A stretch of DNA of 64,000 nucleotides from contig NC_135369.1 in assembly GCF_049243985.1 (NCBI RefSeq), positions 20,114,533 through 20,178,532 on the forward strand, given 5' to 3'. Below the pieces are notes generated by a model that saw only the letters and a list, made by a program, of their open reading frames with translations, was not told the DNA's origin and searched no databases. How positions within the stretch are numbered: position 1 is the stretch's first letter; every line of letters begins with the position of its first letter. Made by a program: the position numbers and the translations under genes. The DNA comes from Paroedura picta (Eukaryota > Chordata > Lepidosauria > Squamata > Gekkonidae). Of the stretch, positions 11,501 through 22,000 are shown piece after piece.

Positions 11501-14082
11501 TGGCGACCGGGGCCAAGGACATGCTGTATGGCCGCTTTGTGAAGGTAACGGGGACAGGAGGATATTTCTGTCTTATGTGCACTGGTTAAAGTCCACCTTT
11601 CTCCAGGAGACTTAAGGCGGATCACACCATGTGAGTCAACAGGATGGAGACAGTGGAAGGGCCGCACCGGGCACTAGGAGAGCAAAAAGAAGGCCACCAG
11701 GGCCAATGGTAGGAAACAAGGTCAAAAATATATAAGCAATCTGTTTTTGAAGAATTACTGCAAGACTTAACACATTCCCCCCGACTAAGCCTGTTACCAA
11801 AATGTGTAGGGAATTTGGGGGATTTTAACTGAGAGATAAAATTAATTTAAAATTAAATTAATTAATTTAAACTGCCGGGCATTGAACTCTGGACCTTCTG
11901 CAGGCAAAGCCGATGCTCTGCCCCTGAGCCATGCCCGTCTTTGGTTGAGAGGATGTGAAGGTTGGGTCCTGTTCTGTCTTAGATTTTATGGTTTTACATC
12001 TGTTGGAGGGAATTCTGGTCCCTTCTACCTCTCTCAGCCTGTACTTATCTCTATTGGCTAACCAGGCACAAGCTCTCCTGTGCTTCAGGTGAAGTTTTGC
12101 GTCCCTAGGAGGGACAAAAGTGGAATATAAAATTAAAAATACATTTTTCTCTTGGCTGCACCTTTCCTTCCTTGAGCGCCAGCGTGATGTAGTGGTTAAG
12201 AACAGCAGCTTCTCATCTGGCGAGCTGGGTTTGATTCCCTGCTCCTCCACCTGCAGCCAGCTGGGTGACCTTCGGACAGTCACTGTTCTCACAGAGCAGT
12301 TCTCATTGAGCTCTCTCAGCCCCACCTATGTCACAGGGAGTCTGTTGTGGGGAGAAGAAGGGAAAGGCCGCTTTGGGAATCCTTTGAGTAGTGAAAAACT
12401 GGGTGCAAAAACCCAGCTCTTTTCTGCTCTTCCTTTCTCTCTCCAGCCGGCTTCTTTCTTGACCACACCCCCCCTTTTCCTTTCCCTCCTCCTTCCTGTC
12501 TGTCTCTGTGTGTTCCAAAAGTGAAGTCACAGGAAAACCATCCAGGAATCTTAGCTTGCAGGCCGCTCCTCGGTTCTGCTGGGCAAAAGGCACCGGCAGC
12601 TAGATCTGATTTGGGGTTCCTTTGCGCTTTCTTCCAGGCAGCCACGTTGACCTCTGGAGGAGAGGAGCCCCTGCAGCTGCCTTCCTCTTCCGATAGCAGT
12701 GAAGAAGACCAGGAGGAGAAGCTGGACTTGTCCACAGCTAGGAGGTAAAGCCCAAGGCCAGGGAAGAGTCACTCAAGCAGCCGTTTGCTTGGCTAGGGTG
12801 AGGGTTCAGTTGGGCCCAACTGGGATAGAAACATACACGTTGTCCTTAGAGTGTAGCGTTATTGTGGGTGTGGCCGCTGACCTGGGCATGGGTTCCTCCC
12901 TGAGCCCATCTCTACCCTTTTTCACAGGCTCACGGATGAAGAACTGGTTGAAGCCTGCGGGGGACGCACAGCACACAAGTGAGTGTGGAGTTCAGGGTAA
13001 GCTGGTGCATCCCCAAATTAGGGATTTCCTCCACTTACTGGTCCAGCATTGGCAGTCACAGCTGGATTCAAGAAGAAGAGTTATATGCCGCTTTTCTCGA
13101 CTTGAAGTAGACTCAAAGCAGCTTCCTCTCCCCACAACAGACACCCTGTGAGGGAGGTGAGGCTGAGAGAGCCCTGATATTACTGCTCGGTCAGAACAGT
13201 GCTGTGTTGAGCCCAAGGTCATCCAGCTGGCTGCATGTGGGGGAGGAGCTCAGAATCAAACCCGGCTCGTCAGACTAGAAGTTGATGCACCAAACCACTA
13301 CTCCAACCTGGCTCTTGGTTAGCAGGGAGCAGCCAAGCTCTCTCCCCATCTGCTAGTTTAGAATCCCTGTCTGCTGCTGTTTCCCACCTCTGGTGGGGTT
13401 GGGGAGCAGAAGCACACCTGCGAGCGAACCAGTGCTGGTCAGCAGGCGGGGTCTGGCTGCTAAGTTTGACCGATGGCGGGGAGACAGATGTTTGCAGTCG
13501 TTGAGAATTCCTTGAAATACCCATCTCAGCACTATTATCAGTAAGTTCCATATTCAGTTATCCTTATACAACTGCCCTATTAGATAGCCCAAATGTCATT
13601 CTCTGATTGCAGATGAAAAGTCTGACCTTTAGAAGGGCGTTCCTTAGTTTGGTCCAGACTTGAACCTCACAGGCCCTGCTCGATGGGAGCCCCAGCTTCA
13701 GCAGGCATAAACTTGCCCATGTTTCCCCCGTTCTTTTCCCAGAGGGGCTCGTCATGGTGTGACCATGAGCGCGAAGCTAGCTCGCCTGGAGGAGCAAGAG
13801 AAGGCTTTCTTGGCCAGCTACAGCAGGCAGGATGGAGCAGCCAGGGCCGCCCTGAGCAATGGCAGCAACAGCCTGGCCGAGTCACAGAATCCGACCAAGA
13901 GGAAGAAGCGGAAGAAAGCCAAAGAGAGAGACATGGAGGAGGCAGCTGGTGAGGATGGGGAGCCGGTGGGAGAAGAGGAGCCTTTGGAAGGCCAAGAGGC
14001 GAGGAAGAAAGCCAAGAGGAAGAAGAAGAAAGAGGAAAGAAGGAGGAGGCGGAGGCAGAAGGGAGACGGGGATGGAGAATGA
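8537..14082 (+). CDS. GPATCH4: G-patch domain-containing protein 4
   Basis: Nucleolar G-patch protein; G-patch proteins typically activate DEAH-box RNA helicases. Seven coding exons: 8537-8618, 9455-9528, 11109-11201, 11437-11544, 12638-12744, 12928-12978 and 13743-14082, summing to 855 nt or 284 aa. Every junction is GT-AG and phases are continuous. The N-terminal G-patch spans the first splice (LKRHGWKKG|QGLGKQENGI). It is followed by HNSAEQFTFHWWDHLFNSSA and AKDMLYGRFVK, the conserved family core. An acidic Ser-rich exon comes next, then LTDEELVEACGGRTAHK and a Lys/Arg-rich nuclear-localisation tail ending GDGDGE. The start MSSFPPQQKSKGLTF aligns with the human start region. The protein is shorter than the human one (about 446 aa) because the basic tail repeats are fewer. 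The first intron donor (GTTGGG) is weak. Confidence 0.94.
8735..8960 (-). repeat. tRNA-derived SINE A
   Basis: Reverse copy in GPATCH4 intron 1. It runs from the TATA-like tail (ttttttataccctgctttt) through ctccccacaacagatacc to the head (accactacaccaacctggctc). Confidence 0.65.
9676..9865 (-). mobile_element. H2 hAT-like element, partial
   Basis: Reverse copy of the family at 14489. It contains cattgagaaacctctgaaac, the cacagctctg...tccacag-type block in inverted order, and gggtgggtcaacatgacca. It lies in GPATCH4 intron 2. Confidence 0.55.
10525..10560 (+). repeat. (AC)n microsatellite
   Basis: Uninterrupted cacaca run in a GPATCH4 intron. Confidence 0.9.
10620..10990 (+). repeat. LINE-type 3' end repeat (CR1/L2-like)
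   Basis: Starts ctgcttgatcagaccagtg and includes ccatctagtccagcctcctg and tccacatgttgatcactctg. The same family recurs around 16540-16800. The class is assigned from memory of squamate LINE 3' ends; it has no ORF. Confidence 0.45.
11868..11945 (-). repeat. tRNA-derived SINE head (family D)
   Basis: Reverse tRNA-like segment with ccttctgcaggcaaagc and ctctgcccctgagcca, matching the head of the SINE at 63762. It is not a functional tRNA: it forms no complete cloverleaf. Confidence 0.5.
12173..12421 (+). repeat. tRNA-derived SINE A, near full length
   Basis: Head with A-box-like gtgatgtagtggttaag and B-box-like gggtttgattccc. Middle block tgttgtggggagaagaaggg, tail gaaaaactgggtgcaaaaacc. It lies in GPATCH4 intron 4. 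Confidence 0.75.
13069..13318 (-). repeat. tRNA-derived SINE A
   Basis: Reverse copy in the last GPATCH4 intron, from the (AAG)n tail and atatgccgcttttctcgac to the head accactactccaacctggc. Confidence 0.7.
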
Positions 14083-14372
14083 GACGCCGACTTCAGAAAC
14101 CCCCAGGCCCAAAAGACAGGACGGAAATTGCTGCCAGGGACACGGAAGCAGGAGTGGTGGATCTCATGTCCTATGTCTGTTCGAGGAACACAATTTGTGC
14201 ACAAAAACACCACCACATCCTGTGTGTAGCTGGTGCCTCACTCACTCCATCACAAGAAGACCCCTTCCACACACACACACACCAATTTACTTTTAAATTT
14301 GGAAGGTGGGAGGAAGAATATCAGGAAGTTTCTGTAAGCACAGGAAAACTTAAGCTGGGTAATTGACAGCGA

Positions 14373-14378
14373 AATAAA
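14373..14378 (+). terminator. GPATCH4: GPATCH4 poly(A) signal
   Basis: AATAAA about 290 bp downstream of the GPATCH4 stop codon, before the H2 element at 14489. Confidence 0.6.
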
Positions 14379-14488
14379 TGGATGCGAGAGGGGATGAGCT
14401 GCGAGATCTCATTGTTTGCTTGAAGGCTGTCTGATAGAACCCCCACCCCCACTCCTGTCCAGAGATCCATGGCTTCAACTTGCTAGAG

Positions 14489-14811
14489 CAGGGTTTTGTA
14501 AAGCCCCGGAGGCTCTTGACAGCCCTGGAAAGGTTTTCTGAATGGGTTGTTAATTAATATTGAAATAGATATATATTTTCAACTGGTTAAACATTTATCA
14601 GATGTGACCATATATAGACATGTAAACCCGCCTCTCCAAGATGGCCAAAGATGGCCCATCGAGGGAATGAGAATGGGAGGGGCACCAGGTGGGCATGTCC
14701 ACAGCTCTATTTCCCAACCGTATTCTGCGTGATTTTTGCCACTTCTGGGGTTTCTCGAAGCCTGAAGAATGTTCCAGGGGTTTCTCAACAGTAGAAAAGT
14801 TGAGAAAGGCT
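14489..14811. mobile_element. H2 non-autonomous hAT-like element, near complete
   Basis: Runs from CAGGGTTTTGTAAAGCC to GTTGAGAAAGGCT. It is flanked by similar 8-mers (tgctagag left, cactagag right), consistent with a hAT 8-bp target duplication that has drifted. Non-coding. It lies between the convergent 3' ends of GPATCH4 and NAXE. Confidence 0.65.
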
Positions 14812-15105
14812 CACTAGAGGATTCCCACCAGCCAAGCATTACGACTTCTTTCCCTCCTTTTTGCTGCAGCCCAAAAAACTTCCTGAAAGGGGACAGAAAA
14901 ATCACCTCCCCTTGCCTCAAATAGCATAATGGGTGGAATTGCTGAAAATCTGCCCCCATCCAGGGCAGATCCAGGCCCAAGGCTTCAGTTATTTGCCACA
15001 GAGCTTTTCATACAGGGGCTGGATTGAATCCAGAGCACCCTTGGCCATTTTATGCTGGGAGATGGTGCCACGGGGCCCTAATCATAACTTTGTGGCATTA
15101 AGATC

Positions 15106-15275
15106 ATAGAATCGTTGGAAGGGGCTATCTAGTCCAACCCCGTGCTCAACGCAAGATCAGCCCAAAGCACCCAAGAAAAGTGTGTATCCAACCTTTGTTT
15201 GAAGACTGCCAGTGAGGGGGAGCTCACCACCTCCTTAGGCAGCCTATTCCACTGCTGAACCACTGCTGAAGATAG
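15106..15275 (-). mobile_element. CR1 LINE 3' end
   Basis: Reverse copy. The 3' tail (tagaatcgttggaaggggct) is at the left and the C-terminal ORF2 codons at the right, read on - as [20 protein letters not shown]. This is the typical truncated CR1 end. Confidence 0.75.
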
Positions 15276-15536
15276 ATTTGGGTGGGTAGCTGTGCTGGTC
15301 TGAAGCCACAGTCTTAAGCTTTGGGCTCCCATAGTCACTAGGGATGACCCAACTTAGCAAGTTCTGATGAGGCTGGGCTATCAGGCTGCTCCCCCCCCAC
15401 CCCCAGCTCATAACCTTATATGTATATAGGGCTGTATCCTGTAGTCTTTGTAACAAAGCACATTGCTGCCAGTAGCCCATGCTGGTTTTTGAGTAACAAG
15501 ACAAAAACAATCCCTTAAATAATTACCAGTACAGTT

Positions 15537-15542
15537 TTTATT
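15537..15542 (-). terminator. NAXE: NAXE poly(A) signal
   Basis: tttatt on + reads AATAAA on -, about 510 bp beyond the NAXE stop codon. No other good signal is seen between it and the stop. Confidence 0.55.
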
Positions 15543-15690
15543 GAATGGGGGAACAAAAACAGGCCCTGAATCAAGGATGTTTCAAAACCCAAGAGCAAGG
15601 CCTCGTTTCAGCCTGGGATCCTGACCCCAAAGTAAAGGAAGGCGAGTGATGCCGATTGTCTTCAAGGAACTTTTTGCCTCTACAGCAGCG

Positions 15691-15818
15691 GTGGCCAAAC
15701 TGTGGCTCTCTGGATGTCCATGGACTACAATAACCATGAACCCTGCCAGCATGGTGCTAGCAGGTGCTCATGGTAATTGTGGTCCACGAACACCTGGAGA
15801 GCCACAACTTGGCCACTC
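15691..15818. mobile_element. Family P palindromic hAT MITE, decayed copy 2 in NAXE 3'UTR
   Basis: Imperfect hairpin: ggatgtccatggactacaat on one arm, attgtggtccacgaacacct on the other, ends gtggccaaactgtggc / gccacaacttggccac. It would be transcribed as a stem-loop in the NAXE 3'UTR if the signal at 15537 is used. Confidence 0.65.
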
Positions 15819-16053
15819 CTGGTCTACGGCGAATTCTTGTCAATGGTGAACATTCTTGTATTCTTGCAACAGCTGTGTCCCCACCTAGTATTCAAGGGCC
15901 CTTGAACCCTGCTCGATCCTTCCATCTAACAAGCCAAGTGCCCTTCCCTCGGCTTCTGTTTCCCAAGCCCAACACCCCAAGGTAGCTTCATTCCTCCGCA
16001 CCAAGACTTCTTCCCACCGGGAACTCTAATCCCAACAGCCACCTCTGGGTCCA

Positions 16054-19000
16054 CTAAGGCAGCTGCAGCACACAATCGGCCTCCGGGTAGGGAGGGAGGT
16101 TCAGAGAATGCTTCTTCTGCAGGGCGGGGGGCACAAACCTGCCGCCAAGAAAATGGTAGCGGCCGGTGAAGTGCTTTGCTGCCACCTTTGGCGCGGTGAG
16201 AGAGATCAGCATGTCGGGCTGGATCCCGTCAGGCTTGCCTTTCTCCACATCCCACCCTGAAAATAAAGAGGCACATGATTGGAACAAAGAAGCTGGCAAA
16301 TGACCCGTCGCTGTTTGAAAACGCTGCACAGGCATTTTAAGCTCGTGTTTTAGAATGGAAGGGTCCTCCAATAGGCCTTCTAACTCAGGGGTAGTCAAAC
16401 TGCGGCCCTCCAGATGTCCATGGACTACAATTCCCACAAGCCCCTGCCAGCATTCGCTGGCAGGGACTCGTGGGAATTGTAGTCCATGGACATCTGGAGG
16501 GCCGCAGTTTGACTACCCCTGTTCTAACTCATCCTGTCTCACGGTAGCTGACCAGTCCCTCTGGAGGGCCAATAACAGGACATCCAGGCTGAGGCCTTCC
16601 CCAATGTTCCCTCCTGATTCTGGGATTCAGTGCCTCTGAACATGGGGGTTCCCTGCTGTTAGGATGGCTAGAAGCCACTGATAGACTTATCCTCCATGGA
16701 TCTATCAAATCCCCCTTTAAAGTTTTTTATTCCTGTGGCCATCACTACATCCTTTAGCAACCAGTTCCACATTTTAATCACTATCCGTGTAAAGTAGTAT
16801 GTGGGCTATCACAGTCCTGACAGTGCTGTTCTCACAGAGCACTCCTGTAAGGGCTCTCTCGGCCTCACCTACCTCTCAGAGCTTTCTGTTATGGGGAGAG
16901 GAAGGGACGGTGATCGTAAGCCATTTTGAGACTCCTGGTAATGAAAAGTGGGGTATAAAAGCTGACTCTTCTTCATCCCAGAATAACTTTTGGGCGCTGA
17001 ATCCTGGAAGAGGACCCAGGTGCCTAGGCCGAGGATATCTGGCACACGAGGAACGCTCAGGATCCAAGACAGAAACATTTTCAATTTTTCACAATATAAT
17101 CTTTTCAAAAAATCTAATGACTTTTCCACAGCTTTCCCCAGCAGAAGCAGCTCCTTTTGGGAGTGGAAAGCCTCATCAACACAACCTGATGTATTCCTCA
17201 CATACAGTTGTTAAATCAAAGTTTCAGTAAGTGTGAAACAAAATTTGAGGCCAAGGGTATCTTTAAGACCAACAAAGTTTGCTTGTTTATTGAATAAATC
17301 TTTGTTGGTCTTAAAGGTGCTACTGGCTTCAAATGTCATTGTGTTCCCTCAGACCAACACGGCTACCCAGTTGAATCTAAATAAGTGTGAAAGATACTGT
17401 AAAACCACTCTGACCACCATGGGAAGTCAGCCACCACTTACACCACACACCCCACACACACTCACCACTTACCAGAAGGGATATCGATGCTCACAATGGG
17501 CACAGTGACCGTCTCCAAAGTACCCAAGATGGTAGCGAAGGGCTCCCGCACATTCCCTTGGAAGCTGAACCCAAAAATGGCATCCACCACCAGGCCGTAC
17601 ACCTCATCAATCAGTGCGGCCTGAAATTGAAAGCCACAGGTCAGTGCGGGGGGGGGGGGAGTAGGGTTGCTTTAAGCCAGGTATTGCTTCCTTTTGGCTG
17701 CAGGGGAGAAGAACGATAATTTAAGCCAGGGGCAACTAAACCTTGGCTTTCCAGATGTCTATGGACTACAATTCCCATGGGCCACTGCCAGCACTTGCAG
17801 GGGTTCATGGGAATTGTAGTCCATAGACATCTAGAGCAGTGGTCCCCAACCCCTGGACGGGGGACCGGTCCCAGTCTGTGGAGCAGTCAGTACCAGGCCG
17901 CAGCTCCTCCTTGTCCTCCTCCTCAGCTGCTGCCTTGGGGGCTGCCCTGCCACTCTGCTGCCGGATCACCTTTGGTGCTCTCCAGGAGCTGCCGTGGCTG
18001 GGGCTCCCCCTTGGTGTGGCACTGTGCAGCTGCTGCTGGCAGCGCCCCCCAGCGGGCAGCAGGAAATTTGGGGCGCTGGCGGGAAAGCAAGCGGAGCAGG
18101 GGCTCAGGCGGCAGCAACGTCCCTTGGCAAAAGACTACCCCCCCCCCACCCGGGCCTCATGAAAATTGAGCAAGGGTAGTCAACCTGTGGTCCTCCAGAT
18201 GTCCGTGGACTACAATTCCCATGAGCCCCTGCCAGCATTTGCTGGCAGGGCTCATGAGAATTGTAGTCCACGGACATCTGGAGGACCACAGGTTGACTAC
18301 TCCTGATCTAGAGAGCCACAGTTTGGCCACTCCTGCCTTAGGCAGGCTAGTTAGCTGATTAGACAGCAAATGTGGCACAAAACGAGCATGCCCAAAGATA
18401 ACACACAGAAACCCTGAGTGAAAGAACCACCAAATGAAAAAGGCAGGAAATCATTTTTTCTAACTGCAGTCGTACATTGCCAGTTTGAGAGCAACAGTCC
18501 CTCCAAGGTGTGCTCTGAGAATAATTATTCCCATTTATAATGGAAGTGGACCCTTAGCAACAGCTGGTGTGGTGTGGTGGTTAGAGTGTTGGATGAGGAT
18601 CTGGGAGAACCAGGTTCGAATCCCCATTTCTGCCATGGAAGCTCACTGGGTGACACCGGGCAGGCCACACACTCTCAGCTTAATCTGCCTCACAGGGTTG
18701 TTGTAAGGATAAAAAGGAGAAGGGAATTATGTAAGCCACCCTGGGTCACCACTGGGGGGAAAGGTGGGGTAAGTAGAAGAAGAAGAAGAAGAAGAAGAAT
18801 TGGTTCTTATATGCCGCTTTTCCCTATCCGAAGGAGGCTCAAAGCGGCTTACAGTCGCCTTCCCATTCCCCTCCCCACAACAGACACCCTGTGAGGGAGG
18901 TGAGGCTGAGAGAGCCCTGATATCACTTCTCGGTCAGAACAGCTTTATCAGTGCTGTGGCAAGCCGAAGGTCACCCAGCTGGCTGCATGTGGGGGAGCGC

Positions 19001-22000
19001 AGAATCGAACCTGGCATGCCAGATTAGAAGTCCGCACTCCTAACTACTACACCAAACTGGCTCTCACTACAATATGCAGTTCACTACAATTCCTCATTCC
19101 TGTTCTGTGCTTGACTTGCCAAGTTCTGGCTACAGGAATAACGTTTGTGAAGAAGTGTTTTTTATACTCTGCTTTTCACCACCTGAAGGAATCTCAAAGC
19201 AGCTTCCAATTGCCTTCTCTTCCTCTTCCCACAACAGGCACCCTGTGAGGTAGGAGGGGCTGAGAGAGCTCTGAGACCTGCTCTGTGAGAACAACTCTTA
19301 ACAGGACTACAATTAGCCCAAGGTCACCCGGCTGGCTGAGTGTGGAGGAGGAGTGGGGACTCAAACTTAGTTCTCCAGATTAGAGGCTGCTGCTTTTAAC
19401 CACGACGCCAGAGCCAGCCTAAAATGGTGGAAACTGCTGCCAAGTCATAGCTGACGTAAGAGCAACTCCGTGGGGTTTTCAAGGCAAGACAGCTCAGAGA
19501 TGGTTTGCCAGTGCCTGTCTCCATGTCTCAACCTTGGTATTCCTTGGAGGTCTCCCATCCAAATACCAGCCAGGGTCAACCCTGCTTAGCTTCTGAGATC
19601 TGACGAGATAGGGCTAGCCTGGGCAACATAACATGCAAGCAGAAAATATTCCCAGTCAGGGCAACGTAACATGCAAGCAGAAAATATTCCCAGTCAGGGC
19701 AACGTAACATGCAAGCAGAAAATATTCCCAGTCAGGGCAACGTAACATGCAAGCAGAAAATATTCCCAGTCAGGGCAACGTAACATGCAAGCAGAAAATA
19801 TTCCCAGTCAGGGCAACGTAACATGCAAGCAGAAAATATTCCCAGTCAGGGCAATGTAACATGCAAGCAGAAAATATTTTCACTTGTTGAATGAGACCCA
19901 AAGAGTTGTGAGCTGGAACTGAATTTCATAATAATAGTATTTATTCTGATTCTTCAGGGTCACAACAGAAAGGCCCGAGGGCCTTTAAACTAGAGACACT
20001 AGAGATTGATCTGCAATCACTGCAAGTGGTCCACAACTCACAACCCCCACCCACCCCAGGTTTGCTTATGTTGGATGGACCACTGATGTGTTCACTCCTG
20101 TTTGGTACTGCTGCCCTCTTAGCCGAAGATGGAACTTGGAGCCTTCTGTGCAAAAAGCACATGTTCGGCTCTTGCCGTAGATGTGGCCTTGGTGCTCCGT
20201 GTGAAATAACAATGATAACCTATCACTTTCCAGCAGGCAAAGAGTTCCATTGCAGTGATCTTCACAACAACCCTGTCAGGCTGGGTGAATATCACCACCA
20301 CCTTACTAAGAGGCAGAAAGGCTTCCAACTAGGTGAGCGCAGTGCAGAGGTGAGATTTAGATTGGCAATTCTGGCTTTGTGGCTCAACCCTTAGCCATGA
20401 CTGGGGGCAGGGGGCGGGGCGGGGAGAGACTGATACAGATTTTCTAGTTTTAGGGAAGTTCTTACTCACTTCAGATGGGAACTCTGAGAGAAAAGGGATG
20501 TCCATCTTCTTGCACTGGGTGGTTAAGTTGTCAAAGATCGCTTTGTTGGGGCGTTTGGGATAATGCACCGTTGGTTCATAGCCCTATAGAAAGAGAACAG
20601 GTCAGGAATATTTAACCCTCCTCCCCCCCCCCTCAGGCTCCACCCCCAAATCACCAGGTTTTTTCCAATCTGGAGCTGGCAACCCTGTCTGCACATCACA
20701 TCAGCAATTGGCACCAGTGTGTGTGTGTGTGTGTGTATGTGGGGGAACCCTACATGACAATATAAAAAAATGCACACCGACAACAACCGTGCCCTGAACA
20801 TGCATCAAAAGGAACAAATGGATGAGAACACTCACAAACATTTTTAGGTGCCGGGCACAAACCAGCCCATCTCCGCCGTTATTTCCAGGGCCGCACACAA
20901 TCAACACAGCCGGCTGGCTGACCGTAAAGGAGCTGGCTGGGTAGGCCTGGGGTTGGGAAAGAGCAGAGACACACTGCGTTGGGTGAAAAGGCAGAACTAC
21001 CATAGCTGATGAAATGGCACGGGTAACCCACCACTGCAAATAAAATACAAAACCAAACCAAAACAAAAAATGACACACACAGCACTTTCTATCTCTTATA
21101 ACTTTTTAAAAAGTTTTAGTCTCTGGGGAAGTCCCAGTGAAACTGCAAAAGGCACAGGTGGCTAAATGTGCTATGCGCTGGTATGTGTGTGTGCAGGGGG
21201 GGGCTGGGATTTGATCTTCCAGTTTCTTAACTTCAGGTGGGTAGGTAGAAGCAACAGAACAAAGTTTTGAGTCCACTGATACCTTTAAGACTAGAAAAGC
21301 TTAATTCTGAGTATACCCAGAATTAAACTTCACTGGTCTTACAGGCACTAGAGGACTCAAAACATTTCTTAACTGTTAACCATGGAGGTCCCACATTCGG
21401 CCAGCCTTTAAACAACTCCACTGGCTCCCAGTCGAATTCCAGGCTTAAGGTTTTGGTAATCACCTTTAAGGCCATATGAGGTCTGCGTCCAGTGTACCCA
21501 AGAGACCGCCTCTCTGCCTATACCCCCCAAAGAGCTCTACGCTCCACCACCACCAAGTGACTGGTGATCTCTGGCCCCAAGGAAGCACGCTGGACCTCAA
21601 CCAGGGCCAGAGCCTTCTTGGTCCTGGACCCCACCTGGTGGAACAAGCTCCCTGAAGAGATCAGGGCCCATCCTGAACATCCACAATTCCAAAGGGCCTG
21701 TAAAAGGGAGCTCCTCCACCAGGCATTTGGTTGAGGCTGACCGACCGAACAATATCTGCTGGTCCCCGGAGACATCCCCCCTCCATGACCTGAACCAAAC
21801 TTGACCTCCCTAGGAGTTCATGTGAAAAGTTGTTACAATGTGAAGCTGTTATAATATTCTGTTTAATTTTGGAACCACTGGGATCCTGATGTATACCAGT
21901 GATGTTTTATGTAAACTGCCCTAAGCCTTATAAGCAGGCGGTATAGAAATAAGATAAAATAAATACAATAAAATAAATTATGCTACAATTGCTTTGTGGG

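Larger units (their letters stand above)
17727..18335. mobile_element. Older family P MITE (copy 4), split by a later composite insertion
   Basis: The left part, 17727-17836, has CAGGGGCAACTAAACC and the arms catggg / cccatg. The right terminal part, 18306-18335, has gccacagtttggccactcct. The pieces are separated by the 469-bp insert 17837-18305, and the host motif atctagag is duplicated at the break. Confidence 0.75.

Noticed and set aside
19621-19880. CRISPR-like spaced repeats
   Set aside because: Units are contiguous with no unique spacers, and the genome is eukaryotic: it is a minisatellite.
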